Both the position numbers and the translations under genes were made by a program. Below the pieces are notes generated by a model that made no database searches, was not told the DNA's origin, and saw only the letters and a list, made by a program, of their open reading frames with translations. Positions 7,252 through 14,385 of a stretch of 23,506 nucleotides of DNA are shown here, piece after piece. The stretch's first letter is position 1. The number at the start of each line of letters is the position of its first letter. The DNA is taken from contig JAFUJS010000005.1 in NCBI GenBank assembly GCA_017468115.1, forward strand, positions 1-23,506. The letters run 5' to 3'. The stretch comes from Clostridia bacterium (GTDB taxonomy: Bacteria > Bacillota_A > Clostridia > Oscillospirales > CAG-272).

Positions 7252-8076
7252 ATGTATTACAGACATAATTTAGACTATACATATCCCAAACGAAGTGACG
7301 AGCATATGATTACCGTCAAGCACCTAAGGGATACACACTTTGACGAGAATTACGATTACCTGCCAAAGGGCTTTAAGGGATGGTTTTTAAGGTCCACCTT
7401 CTGGCTTTTTGGTAACTTCCTTGGCGTGCCAATTTGCGCAATCCGCCACGGCGTTAAGGTGTATGGCAGAAAGAACCTTAAAAAGTACAAAAAGGAGCTA
7501 AAGGGTGGTGCTATCACCATCTCAAACCACGTTCTTTTGTGGGATTTCCTTTGTGTAAAAAATGCCGTAGGCTTAAAGCAACTGTATTTCCCGGGCTGGA
7601 AAACCAACTACGAGGGGCCAAATGGTCCGCTTATTCGTTGGGCAGGCGGTATTCCTGTGCCAACCGACAACTTCAGAGCCATGGCTAAGTTTGGCAGAGC
7701 TATGGACGAGGTTTTGGAAAGGGGCGATTGGCTCCACTTCTTCCCGGAGGGCTCAATGTGGTTCTACTACCCCGATATAAGACCTCTTAAAAAGGCTGTG
7801 TTCCAGCTTGCTGTAAAGCACAACAAGCCCATTATTCCGATTAGCATTTCCTTCAGACCCAGAAAAGGTATTGAAAAGCTCTTTGGCAAAAAGCCCTTGG
7901 CTGATGTTCATATCGGAGAGCCTCTTTTCCCGAACAAGGAAATTGACAAGACACAGGCGGCAGAGCTCCTTCGTCGTGATGCATACAGAATTATGCAGGA
8001 AATGAACGGAATTATGCCCGGTGACCCAACCTACAACGAGGACCAAACCATAGAAAACTACAAAAGCACAATGTAA
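7252..8076 (+). CDS. plsC: 1-acylglycerol-3-phosphate O-acyltransferase family protein (PlsC)
   Basis: A 274-residue membrane-associated acyltransferase that would transfer an acyl chain to lysophosphatidate to make phosphatidate. The catalytic HX4D motif is SNHVLLWDF with His93 and Asp98, and the substrate-binding motif is FFPEGSMW with FPEG at 164-167 (usual FPEGTRS). PIIPISI at 193-199 matches the fourth conserved block. Residues 44-64 are hydrophobic and probably anchor the protein to the membrane. It has its own promoter and terminator but directly follows the fakA-plsX-acpP operon, so the locus covers successive steps of phosphatidate synthesis. The exact acceptor is not proven by sequence. 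Confidence 0.85.
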   Translation: MYYRHNLDYTYPKRSDEHMITVKHLRDTHFDENYDYLPKGFKGWFLRSTFWLFGNFLGVPICAIRHGVKVYGRKNLKKYKKELKGGAITISNHVLLWDFLCVKNAVGLKQLYFPGWKTNYEGPNGPLIRWAGGIPVPTDNFRAMAKFGRAMDEVLERGDWLHFFPEGSMWFYYPDIRPLKKAVFQLAVKHNKPIIPISISFRPRKGIEKLFGKKPLADVHIGEPLFPNKEIDKTQAAELLRRDAYRIMQEMNGIMPGDPTYNEDQTIENYKSTM

Positions 8077-8101
8077 AAAATGCGACCCCGTGTCGCATTT
8101 T
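8077..8101 (+). terminator. Terminator of plsC
   Basis: AAAATGCGAC (8077-8086), loop CCCGT, GTCGCATTTT (8092-8101), starting on the base after the stop codon. The T-run is short. The apex ACCCCGTGT is one base different from the ACCCTGTGT apex of other terminators here. Confidence 0.8.
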
Positions 8102-8133
8102 CCTTGTGACGGGCAAATTTTGTCGGAAATATA

Positions 8134-8162
8134 TTAACTATGGCGATAAGCTGTGATAAAAT
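8134..8162 (+). promoter_or_regulatory. Weak candidate promoter of the HAD gene
   Basis: TGTGATAAAAT at 8152-8162 looks like an extended -10 element (TGnGATAAA). No good -35 stands at 17 bp; TTAACT at 8134-8139 is too close (15 bp). A promoter must exist here because of the terminator upstream, but its exact place is uncertain. Confidence 0.35.
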
Positions 8163-8189
8163 CATTCCCGTCAGGCATAGTGAGGAAAA

Positions 8190-8996
8190 ATGAGCGAAAT
8201 TAAGGACATAAGATTATTTTTATTTGATACAGATGGCACCCTTTATTTGGGCAACAGGCTGTACGATTTTACAATAGAGCTGCTTGATACTATCAAGAAA
8301 AGCGGCAGTAGGTATATGTTTATTACAAACAACTCCTCTCTTAGCGTAGAGGATTATATAACAAAGCTGGATAGGCTTGGCATTGTGGCAAGCTATGACG
8401 ACTTTCTGACCGCATCGCAGGCAACAGCGTACTATCTTGAAAAGCACCACAAGGGCGCAAGGCTGTACGTCTGTGGCACAGAGTCCTTGAAGCAGGAGCT
8501 AAGACGTAGTGGCTTTGAGGTAACAGAGAACGTGGCCTTGGTTGATGTGATTGTAATGGGCTACGACACGGAGCTGACCTTTGGCAAGCTATACGATGTG
8601 TCTTATCTGCTTTTGACAAGAGAAAATATACCGTACATTGCAACAAATCCCGATTATGTTTGCCCAACCGAGTTTGGCAGTGTGCCGGACTGCGGTAGTG
8701 TTTGCGATATGCTTTATAATGTGTCAAGGCGCAGACCTGTTGTTATAGGCAAGCCCACAGGGCTAATGCCGGAGCTTGCTATGGAAAAGACAGGCTACAC
8801 AAGGGAGCAAACGGCAGTAATTGGCGATAGAATTTATACCGACATAAAAAGCGGGCTAAATGCAGGGGTTACCTCTATTCTTGTAATGAGTGGGGAAACC
8901 ACCTACGACATTTTAGAAGCATCAGAGGATAAGCCCCACTATGTTTTAGAAAGCGCTAAGGAAATTTTAGACGCCTTGAGGGCTAACGAAAAATAA
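8190..8996 (+). CDS. HAD-IIA family hydrolase (NagD/AraL-like phosphatase)
   Basis: A 268-residue cytoplasmic HAD-superfamily phosphatase. Motif I is FLFDTDGTLYLG with nucleophile Asp13 and acid/base Asp15. Motif II is FITNNSS at 44-50. The C2A cap between about residues 75 and 180 places it in subclass IIA. Motif III/IV is Lys188 in IGKPTG and VIGDRIYTD with Asp213 and Asp218. Known members dephosphorylate nucleotide or sugar phosphates, and several clear damaged or toxic glycolytic by-products. AGTGAGGA at 8179-8186 supports ATG 8190. It is a single-gene unit between terminators and shows no obvious link to the lipid genes. The substrate cannot be read from the sequence. Confidence 0.88.
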   Translation: MSEIKDIRLFLFDTDGTLYLGNRLYDFTIELLDTIKKSGSRYMFITNNSSLSVEDYITKLDRLGIVASYDDFLTASQATAYYLEKHHKGARLYVCGTESLKQELRRSGFEVTENVALVDVIVMGYDTELTFGKLYDVSYLLLTRENIPYIATNPDYVCPTEFGSVPDCGSVCDMLYNVSRRRPVVIGKPTGLMPELAMEKTGYTREQTAVIGDRIYTDIKSGLNAGVTSILVMSGETTYDILEASEDKPHYVLESAKEILDALRANEK

Positions 8997-8997
8997 G

Positions 8998-9025
8998 AAA
9001 AACCAAGCCACACGGCTTGGTTTTT
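8998..9025 (+). terminator. Terminator of the HAD gene
   Basis: AAAAACCAAGCC (8998-9009), loop ACAC, GGCTTGGTTTTT (9014-9025). Perfect 12-bp stem with a T-run, beginning one base after the stop codon. Its apex is not of the ACCCTGTGT type. Confidence 0.9.
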
Positions 9026-9070
9026 GCTTTTCTAAACGTGAAAATTAATGTTTGAAAAACATTAAAAATA

Positions 9071-9099
9071 TTGACATGGGTGTAAAAATGTTCTATCAT
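9071..9099 (+). promoter_or_regulatory. Sigma-A promoter of the glycyl radical enzyme operon
   Basis: Perfect TTGACA at 9071-9076, 17-bp spacer, TATCAT at 9094-9099. The ribosome binding site AAAGGAG is at 9116-9122. No operator-like dyad was seen around the boxes. Confidence 0.8.
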
Positions 9100-9127
9100 A
9101 AGGTTAAGAAACAAAAAGGAGAGCTAT

Positions 9128-11242
9128 ATGAACGAAAGGATTAAGGCGCTGTGCCGGCTTACTCTGGATGGCAAAATGTATGTTCGCCCTACCCCCACGG
9201 TGGCGGTGGAATATCCGGAGAATATGGGTCGCATAGAGCGTGAGGCGGATGAGCTTTGCAGATATATTATGAACCAAGAGCCGTTGCTTTCGGAGCATAT
9301 GGCTTTTTGCGGTAGGTTCAATTTTGATGGTAGCGTTGTAGGCGATGCCTTCAAAAGAGGCGGACATAAATATACACAGCAGGCGCTTAATAAATACTAC
9401 CTAAAGCCACAAGAAAACCTTTCCACAATGGAGTGGCAGCACGCAACCGCCGACTACCGTCAGGTGCTCGACATAGGTCTTTGTGGCATTATGGAAAAAT
9501 TAAAGCTGTCCTACTTTGCCTTTGAGGACGAAAGGCGTGATTTTTCCCTTGCCCTGCACAAGGTTGCAGGCACTATTATTAGGTGGTGCGAGGGTGTTTC
9601 TCATAAAGTAAGAGAATTTGCAAAAACCACAGACTCTGAAAGCAGAAAAAGGCTTACCCGCCTTGCTAATAACCTTGTAAGGGTACCAAAGCACGGTGCA
9701 AAGGACTTTTATCAGGCGGTTTTGACAATATACGTTTGCTTTAGTGCCGACCCGGACAGCGTTGGCACCCTTGACAGATATCTTCAGCCCTACTACGACA
9801 AGGGAATAGCCGACGGCACCCTTACCCGAGAGGAAGCCAAGGAGTATTTGCAGGAGCTGTTTTTGATGCTTCAGGCATCTACCCCTAAGGAGTCTGTCCA
9901 CTTTACAAGAGGGGGCGAGTCCCATTTTTGCGTTGGCGGCTACCTGCCAAACGGACAGGATGGCTTTACCGACCTTTCCCTTCTCATCATTGAGTCAATG
10001 GTGGAGCTTCCCACCTATATTCCGCAGGTTACACTCCGTTGGACTGAAAAAACTCCAACCGAGGTGCTTTACAAGGTAATGGACTTGGAAAGGCAGGACC
10101 CCCACAAGCGAATTGCCTTTACAAACGACGAAAAGAGAATAAAATGCTACACAGAAATCTGTGGCTTTCCTTATGAAAGGGCAGTTAATTACACTATGGT
10201 TGGTTGTAATGAGCCTGCGTTTCTTGGTGCAATCACAGGCAGCAACTCCAAGGGCAACATTTTAAGGTGTGTAGAAACTCTTTTCCACAAAAGGGCGGAG
10301 GAAATTTTGCTTGCGCCCGATTTTGACAGCTTTTACAGCCTGTTTGAAGAGGAGCTTTTTTCCGACCTTCAAAAAATATTCGACTACGACGATATGTATA
10401 ACAGCGAAAGGGCAAAGGACTACAGCTACATCTCCAGCCTTTTCTTTGAGGAATGCGTGTTTAGCGCCAAAAGTCTGACACAGGGTGGCGGAAAAACCGT
10501 TACCGCATCCCCAATGCTCATAGGTACGACCAACCTTATTGACAGCCTAATTGTGGTTAAGCAGCTTGTGTATGATAAGAAAAAAATCACAATGGCAGAG
10601 CTTGTGCAGGCTCTAAAAAACAACTGGGCAGGCTACGAGGACACAAGGACGCTGATTTTGAAAACCGCAGAGTTTTTCGGCAACGACACAGACACCTCGT
10701 CAGCCGTTTCCAAAAGGGTTTACGACAGCCTGTATAGGTTTTATTATGGCAAGAAAAACCTGTTTGGCTATCCTTGGCTGGTGGGCGACTTGCTGGGCTA
10801 TAACGAGCATCATAAATGGTTTGGAAAGGGCACTTTAGCAACGCCCGACGGCAGATACAGCGGACAGAGCCTGAAGTTTGCCATCGGTCAGTCCGAGGGC
10901 AAGGACAGAGAGGGGCTTAGCGCTCTGCTTAACGACGTGGCAGGGCTTGATAAGACCGGTATTGCCTGCGGTAGCACAGTAACCAATTTGTATCTTGACA
11001 AAGCACTTATAGAAAACGAAGGTAGCTTCAGGTCTTTGGCTTTGATGCTTGAGGAATACTTTAGGCAGGGCGGTGTGCATTTTCAGCTGACCTACACCTC
11101 GAAGGAGGATTTGATAAGGGCAAAAAAGGACCCGCAAAGCTATTCTAGCCTGAGAGTAAGGGTAACAGGCTTTTCCGACTATTTTGTAAAGCTAAAGCCC
11201 AGCATACAGGACGACATAATAGAAAGAACCGTAAAGAAATAA
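9128..11242 (+). CDS. Glycyl radical enzyme of the pyruvate formate-lyase/dehydratase superfamily, substrate unknown
   Basis: A 704-residue anaerobic enzyme that would use a backbone glycyl radical and a thiyl radical. The radical loop is LRVRVTGFSDYF with Gly681 as the radical site (usual form RVxGY). The active-site cysteine is Cys360 in MVGCNEPAF, and Glu362 two residues later gives the Cys-x-Glu arrangement of the eliminases (diol and glycerol dehydratases, choline lyase) rather than the Cys-Cys pair of true pyruvate formate-lyase. ATPDGRYSGQ at 571-580 is a second family block. At 704 residues it is shorter than most members (roughly 780-850), mainly at the N-terminal side. The activase gene follows after 13 bases. 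No microcompartment genes, alcohol dehydrogenase or aldehyde dehydrogenase lie nearby, so the substrate is not suggested by context. Subfamily not identified. Confidence 0.88.
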   Translation: MNERIKALCRLTLDGKMYVRPTPTVAVEYPENMGRIEREADELCRYIMNQEPLLSEHMAFCGRFNFDGSVVGDAFKRGGHKYTQQALNKYYLKPQENLSTMEWQHATADYRQVLDIGLCGIMEKLKLSYFAFEDERRDFSLALHKVAGTIIRWCEGVSHKVREFAKTTDSESRKRLTRLANNLVRVPKHGAKDFYQAVLTIYVCFSADPDSVGTLDRYLQPYYDKGIADGTLTREEAKEYLQELFLMLQASTPKESVHFTRGGESHFCVGGYLPNGQDGFTDLSLLIIESMVELPTYIPQVTLRWTEKTPTEVLYKVMDLERQDPHKRIAFTNDEKRIKCYTEICGFPYERAVNYTMVGCNEPAFLGAITGSNSKGNILRCVETLFHKRAEEILLAPDFDSFYSLFEEELFSDLQKIFDYDDMYNSERAKDYSYISSLFFEECVFSAKSLTQGGGKTVTASPMLIGTTNLIDSLIVVKQLVYDKKKITMAELVQALKNNWAGYEDTRTLILKTAEFFGNDTDTSSAVSKRVYDSLYRFYYGKKNLFGYPWLVGDLLGYNEHHKWFGKGTLATPDGRYSGQSLKFAIGQSEGKDREGLSALLNDVAGLDKTGIACGSTVTNLYLDKALIENEGSFRSLALMLEEYFRQGGVHFQLTYTSKEDLIRAKKDPQSYSSLRVRVTGFSDYFVKLKPSIQDDIIERTVKK

Positions 11243-11255
11243 TTGAGGTGCATAG

Positions 11256-12077
11256 GTGAAGGCGACAATTTTCGACATACAAAGAGGCTCCTTTGCAGAC
11301 GGCCCGGGGATAAGAACCACCGTGTTTTTCAAGGGCTGCAATCTAAGGTGCAAATGGTGCCATAATCCCGAGGGCATAGACAGGGAAATAAAAATGCTTT
11401 TTTACGAAAGCAAATGCATAGGCTGCAAAAAATGCAAAAGCGTTTGCAAAAGCAAGGAGTGCATTTTGTGTGGCGAGTGCGCCATTTATTGCCCCACAAT
11501 GGCAAGGGAAATTTGCGGCAGAGAAATAACCCCAAGGGAGCTTTTTGACATAATAGCAAGGGACAAGCACTACTACAAAAATGGGGGCGGCGTTACATTT
11601 TCCGGTGGGGAGTGTCTGTTAAATCCCGATTTTCTTGAAAAGATACTAGCCCTTTGCAAGGAAAACGGAATAGGCACAGCCATAGATACAGCAGGCAACG
11701 TGCCCTATGAAAGCATAGAAATGGTAATGCCCTACACGGACATATTCCTTTACGACATAAAGTGCATAACTAATGAGCTACACAAGGCTGGCACAGGTGT
11801 GTCAAACAGGCTGATTTTAGAAAACCTAAAAAGGCTAAAAAAGGACTTTTGTGGCAGAATCATTATAAGAATTCCAATCATCGGCGGCTTTAACGACACC
11901 GAAGGGGAGCTTAGAAAAATCAAGGCTTACCTTGATAGCCTAGAAATAGAAGAGGTGGAGCTTTTGCCCTACCACACCCTAGGCGCACACAAATACGAGG
12001 CGCTGGGCATAGACCAAACAGAGTTTTCCGTTCCAACCAAGGCGCAAATGGCGACATTTAGGGAAATATTCAAATAA
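11256..12077 (+). CDS. Glycyl radical enzyme activating protein (radical SAM)
   Basis: A 273-residue radical SAM enzyme that would install the glycyl radical on the enzyme encoded just upstream. The SAM cluster motif CNLRCKWC gives Cys28, Cys32 and Cys35 (CxxxCxxC). A bacterial ferredoxin-like insert follows with two four-cysteine sets: Cys54, 57, 60, 64 and Cys69, 72, 75, 79, typical of eliminase activases and absent from the classical PFL activase. GGGVTFSGGECLLNP is the SAM-binding block. The start is GTG 11256, with GAGGTG at 11245-11250 as ribosome binding site; no ATG is suitably placed. Length is slightly below that of many members (about 300) because the ferredoxin insert is compact. 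Same operon as the glycyl radical enzyme. Confidence 0.92.
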   Translation: MKATIFDIQRGSFADGPGIRTTVFFKGCNLRCKWCHNPEGIDREIKMLFYESKCIGCKKCKSVCKSKECILCGECAIYCPTMAREICGREITPRELFDIIARDKHYYKNGGGVTFSGGECLLNPDFLEKILALCKENGIGTAIDTAGNVPYESIEMVMPYTDIFLYDIKCITNELHKAGTGVSNRLILENLKRLKKDFCGRIIIRIPIIGGFNDTEGELRKIKAYLDSLEIEEVELLPYHTLGAHKYEALGIDQTEFSVPTKAQMATFREIFK

Positions 12078-12102
12078 AAAAGGACACACCCTGTGTCCTT
12101 TT
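12078..12102. terminator. Bidirectional terminator between activase and glycosidase genes
   Basis: AAAAGGACACA (12078-12088), loop CCC, TGTGTCCTTTT (12092-12102), with A-runs on the left and T-runs on the right. It lies between two convergent genes and can serve both. The apex reads ACACCCTGTGT. Confidence 0.9.
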
Positions 12103-12107
12103 TTTTG

Positions 12108-13199
12108 TTATCTTTTTTCAAACTCCTTGTCTGCCAAGGTGCAGAATTTGTGAATAAGCTCTGTTTCGTGTGGGTCGTAGGGGCGCAGGCTTGGGCGATA
12201 TAGGTCGTGGAACCATTTTGTAAAGTCGATAGGTGCATTTTTGTCGTCCCTGTACCAGTCCCAATGCGCCTCGTACGGCTCATAGGTTTGATACTTGCCG
12301 GCAACAAAGCCCCAGTTGTAGCAGCCTATATTTTCAAGATAGAAAAGTGGGAAGTTTTCAAAAACCGTATTGCCTGTGCATCTTGCCAGCCATTCGGTGT
12401 TGATAAGTGGGCGACCCAGAGTTTTCAGATACTTAATAATCCGCACGTGCTCCTCATAGGTGTTATAATTGTGATAGGTTATTATATCGGAGTTTTCAAG
12501 TGCGTACTGATTTACCTCGCTGGTGTGAAAATCGTTAAGGTCAAACCACCAGGCAGCCGCAGTAAGGGGCTGACACGGATTGATTTTGCGTACCGTCTCA
12601 AACATACGAACAACATAAGGCATAGCAATATCCTCTCGCCTGCTGTTGCCCGGCTCGTTAAACAAATCCCACATAATTATGCGTGGGTCGTCCTTGTAAA
12701 TGGTTACAATTTCCTCAACCATGCGGAAATAGTCGTCCCTGCTTTCCTCGTTATCAAGATAGTAGTGTGGGGCAGGGCCGTTGTGTGCGCCGTGCTGGGA
12801 GTGCTTTCTGCCGCCGTGATAGCCAATGTCGTAGTGCTGCTCCCCGACGTCGGGTAGCTTCCAAAGCTCGGTTTTTGGTGGCATACAGTCGTTTGCCAAA
12901 ACTATCATACAGGAAATGCCATACTTATGGCAAAGGGCAATATATCTTTCAAGTCGGCAAAGGAAGGAGTCGTGCTCCTTTTGCCAAACCACATATTCAA
13001 GAATCAGGCGCACAGAGTTAAAGCCCAGCTCCTGCATCAGAGCAAGCTCCCTTTCTGTTTCCTCAAAAAGCTCCTCAAAATGAAGCGCCTGCCATTGGTC
13101 AACCCTGTTAACGCAGGATGCGCTCATATAATTACAGCCTCTTATCCACGGGCGGGAGTTATACCACTGCCAAGCCCTTTCCTTACTCCATCTTTCCAT
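12108..13199 (-). CDS. Glycoside hydrolase, clan GH-A (GH5-like TIM barrel)
   Basis: A 363-residue protein without signal peptide, so it should act in the cytoplasm. It has the clan GH-A plan: MQELGFNSVRL at 55-65, then the acid/base motif WDLFNEPGN with Glu182 at the end of strand 4, then DIITYHNY near 238-245, and the nucleophile block LINTEWLAR with Glu269 at strand 7. NWGFVAGKYQT at 295-305 matches the strand 8 region. A true start at 13199 is supported by AAGGAGGGC just upstream on the minus strand; longer in-frame starts up to 13403 would read through the promoters. It is divergent from the GH172 gene and probably works on the same class of glycoside. Substrate and exact family (GH5, or the catalytic domain of a GH2-like protein) cannot be fixed. 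Confidence 0.8.
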   Translation of the reverse strand: MERWSKERAWQWYNSRPWIRGCNYMSASCVNRVDQWQALHFEELFEETERELALMQELGFNSVRLILEYVVWQKEHDSFLCRLERYIALCHKYGISCMIVLANDCMPPKTELWKLPDVGEQHYDIGYHGGRKHSQHGAHNGPAPHYYLDNEESRDDYFRMVEEIVTIYKDDPRIIMWDLFNEPGNSRREDIAMPYVVRMFETVRKINPCQPLTAAAWWFDLNDFHTSEVNQYALENSDIITYHNYNTYEEHVRIIKYLKTLGRPLINTEWLARCTGNTVFENFPLFYLENIGCYNWGFVAGKYQTYEPYEAHWDWYRDDKNAPIDFTKWFHDLYRPSLRPYDPHETELIHKFCTLADKEFEKR

Positions 13200-13220
13200 A
13201 AAAACGCCCTCCTTTGGCGA

Positions 13221-13259
13221 TGCTATATTCAGTATAGCACTATCAAAAGCAAAAATCAA
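13221..13259 (-). promoter_or_regulatory. Promoter of the glycosidase gene with overlapping dyad
   Basis: On the minus strand TTGATT (13254-13259), 17-bp spacer and TATACT (13231-13236). The dyad TGCTATA (13221-13227) TTCAG TATAGCA (13233-13239) overlaps the -10 box and is well placed for a repressor. No regulator gene is adjacent. Confidence 0.65.
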
Positions 13260-13277
13260 GGAATGGGCGATTTTTCG

Positions 13278-13306
13278 TTGACAATCCCTTAGGATTGTTA
13301 TATACT
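13278..13306 (+). promoter_or_regulatory. Promoter of the GH172 operon with dyad in the spacer
   Basis: Perfect TTGACA (13278-13283), 17-bp spacer and TATACT (13301-13306). The dyad ACAATCC CTTA GGATTGT (13281-13298) fills the spacer, so a protein bound there would exclude RNA polymerase. Its sequence differs from the dyad of the divergent promoter. Confidence 0.75.
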
Positions 13307-13332
13307 TAAACTTAAGGAAGGAGCGTGGAAAT

Positions 13333-14385
13333 ATGCTACACAATTTAACTATAAAAAAGGACATTAAGTCGTTTTCTGTTTCAGCCGAGAACCCAACAGG
13401 CAAAAAGGGAATGGGCGGTATGGCTACCGAGGGTAGTGCCGCATTTAACGCAAGAGAGCTGGGACAGGGCTGGAAGGTAAACCCCTACGTTGTAATTCCC
13501 GCCGGCGAGTGTGCCACCATTGCCAACATAGAGGGGCAGGGCGCAATTAAGCATATCTGGATTGTTGACAGCACACCTGCAGGCAGGCTTTCAATAATCA
13601 GAATATATTTTGACGGGGCGCAGGCTCCGGCAGTTGAGTGCCCGCTTTACGACTTTTTCTGTAATGCGGACAGCACCGAATACAGACAGATAAACAGCCT
13701 TCCTATTTGCTACAACCCAAGAAAGGGAATGAACTGCTATTTTGAAATGCCATATTTCAAAAGCTTTAGAATAGAGGTTGAAAACCTACATAACGAAAAT
13801 ATACACCTTTACTATCAAATAGATTGCGAGGAAAAGAAAATAGATAAGGACAGCCTTTATTTCCATGCACAATTCAGGCGCACAAATCCCCTTCCGTATA
13901 TGGAGCCGTATACAATTCTTGACGGTGTGTGCGGAAACGGAGTTTACGTTGGCACCTACCTTCACTGGGGCGTAAAATCCAACGGCTGGTGGGGAGAGGG
14001 CGAGTTCAAATTCTACATTGACGGCGACAAGGACTTTCCAACCATCTGCGGCACCGGCACGGAGGACTACTTTGGTGGCGCTTATAATTTTGAGGTTAAC
14101 GGCAAATACGTGGAATATTCGGGACCCTATCAAGGGCTTTCTAAGGTAAGCACCACAGACGGCGCATACCAAAGCCAGCAATACTTTGATATGTATCGCT
14201 TCCATGTGTGCGACCCAATCTATTTTAAGAAGGACATCAGAGTAACGGTGCAGGCGCTGGGCTGGAGAAGCGGCTGCCGCTACCTACCCCTTCAGGACGA
14301 CATTTCTTCGGTGGCATATTGGTACTCCGACACCCCGGAATCAACCCACCCCAAATACACTAAAAACCAACTGGAGATAATATGA
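13333..14385 (+). CDS. DUF2961 / glycoside hydrolase family 172 protein
   Basis: A 350-residue protein with the DUF2961 pattern: GQGAIKHIWI at 68-77, LYDFFCNA at 105-112, YNPRKGMNCYFEMPY at 127-141, FHAQFRRTNPLP at 177-188, WWGEGEFKFYIDG at 219-231 and the strongly conserved GTGTEDYFGGAY at 240-251. The last two blocks contain the glutamates expected to be catalytic (Glu222/224 and Glu244), by analogy with characterised GH172 enzymes acting on fructofuranose or arabinofuranose linkages. No signal peptide is present, so the substrate is probably imported. Length is close to the family core. The start has AAGGAAGGAG at 13313-13322. It is the first gene of a three-gene operon, its stop overlapping the next start as ATGA. 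Enzyme activity is inferred; specificity is unknown. Confidence 0.85.
   Translation: MLHNLTIKKDIKSFSVSAENPTGKKGMGGMATEGSAAFNARELGQGWKVNPYVVIPAGECATIANIEGQGAIKHIWIVDSTPAGRLSIIRIYFDGAQAPAVECPLYDFFCNADSTEYRQINSLPICYNPRKGMNCYFEMPYFKSFRIEVENLHNENIHLYYQIDCEEKKIDKDSLYFHAQFRRTNPLPYMEPYTILDGVCGNGVYVGTYLHWGVKSNGWWGEGEFKFYIDGDKDFPTICGTGTEDYFGGAYNFEVNGKYVEYSGPYQGLSKVSTTDGAYQSQQYFDMYRFHVCDPIYFKKDIRVTVQALGWRSGCRYLPLQDDISSVAYWYSDTPESTHPKYTKNQLEII

Noticed and set aside
12207..12857. 216-residue plus-strand frame opposite the glycosidase gene
   Set aside because: It is a shadow of the minus-strand gene with the clear NEP and TEW catalytic motifs; its own translation has no domain pattern.
13200..13403. Extended N-terminus of the glycosidase gene
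   Set aside because: The extension crosses the divergent promoters and has no ribosome binding site; ATG 13199 has AAGGAGGGC.
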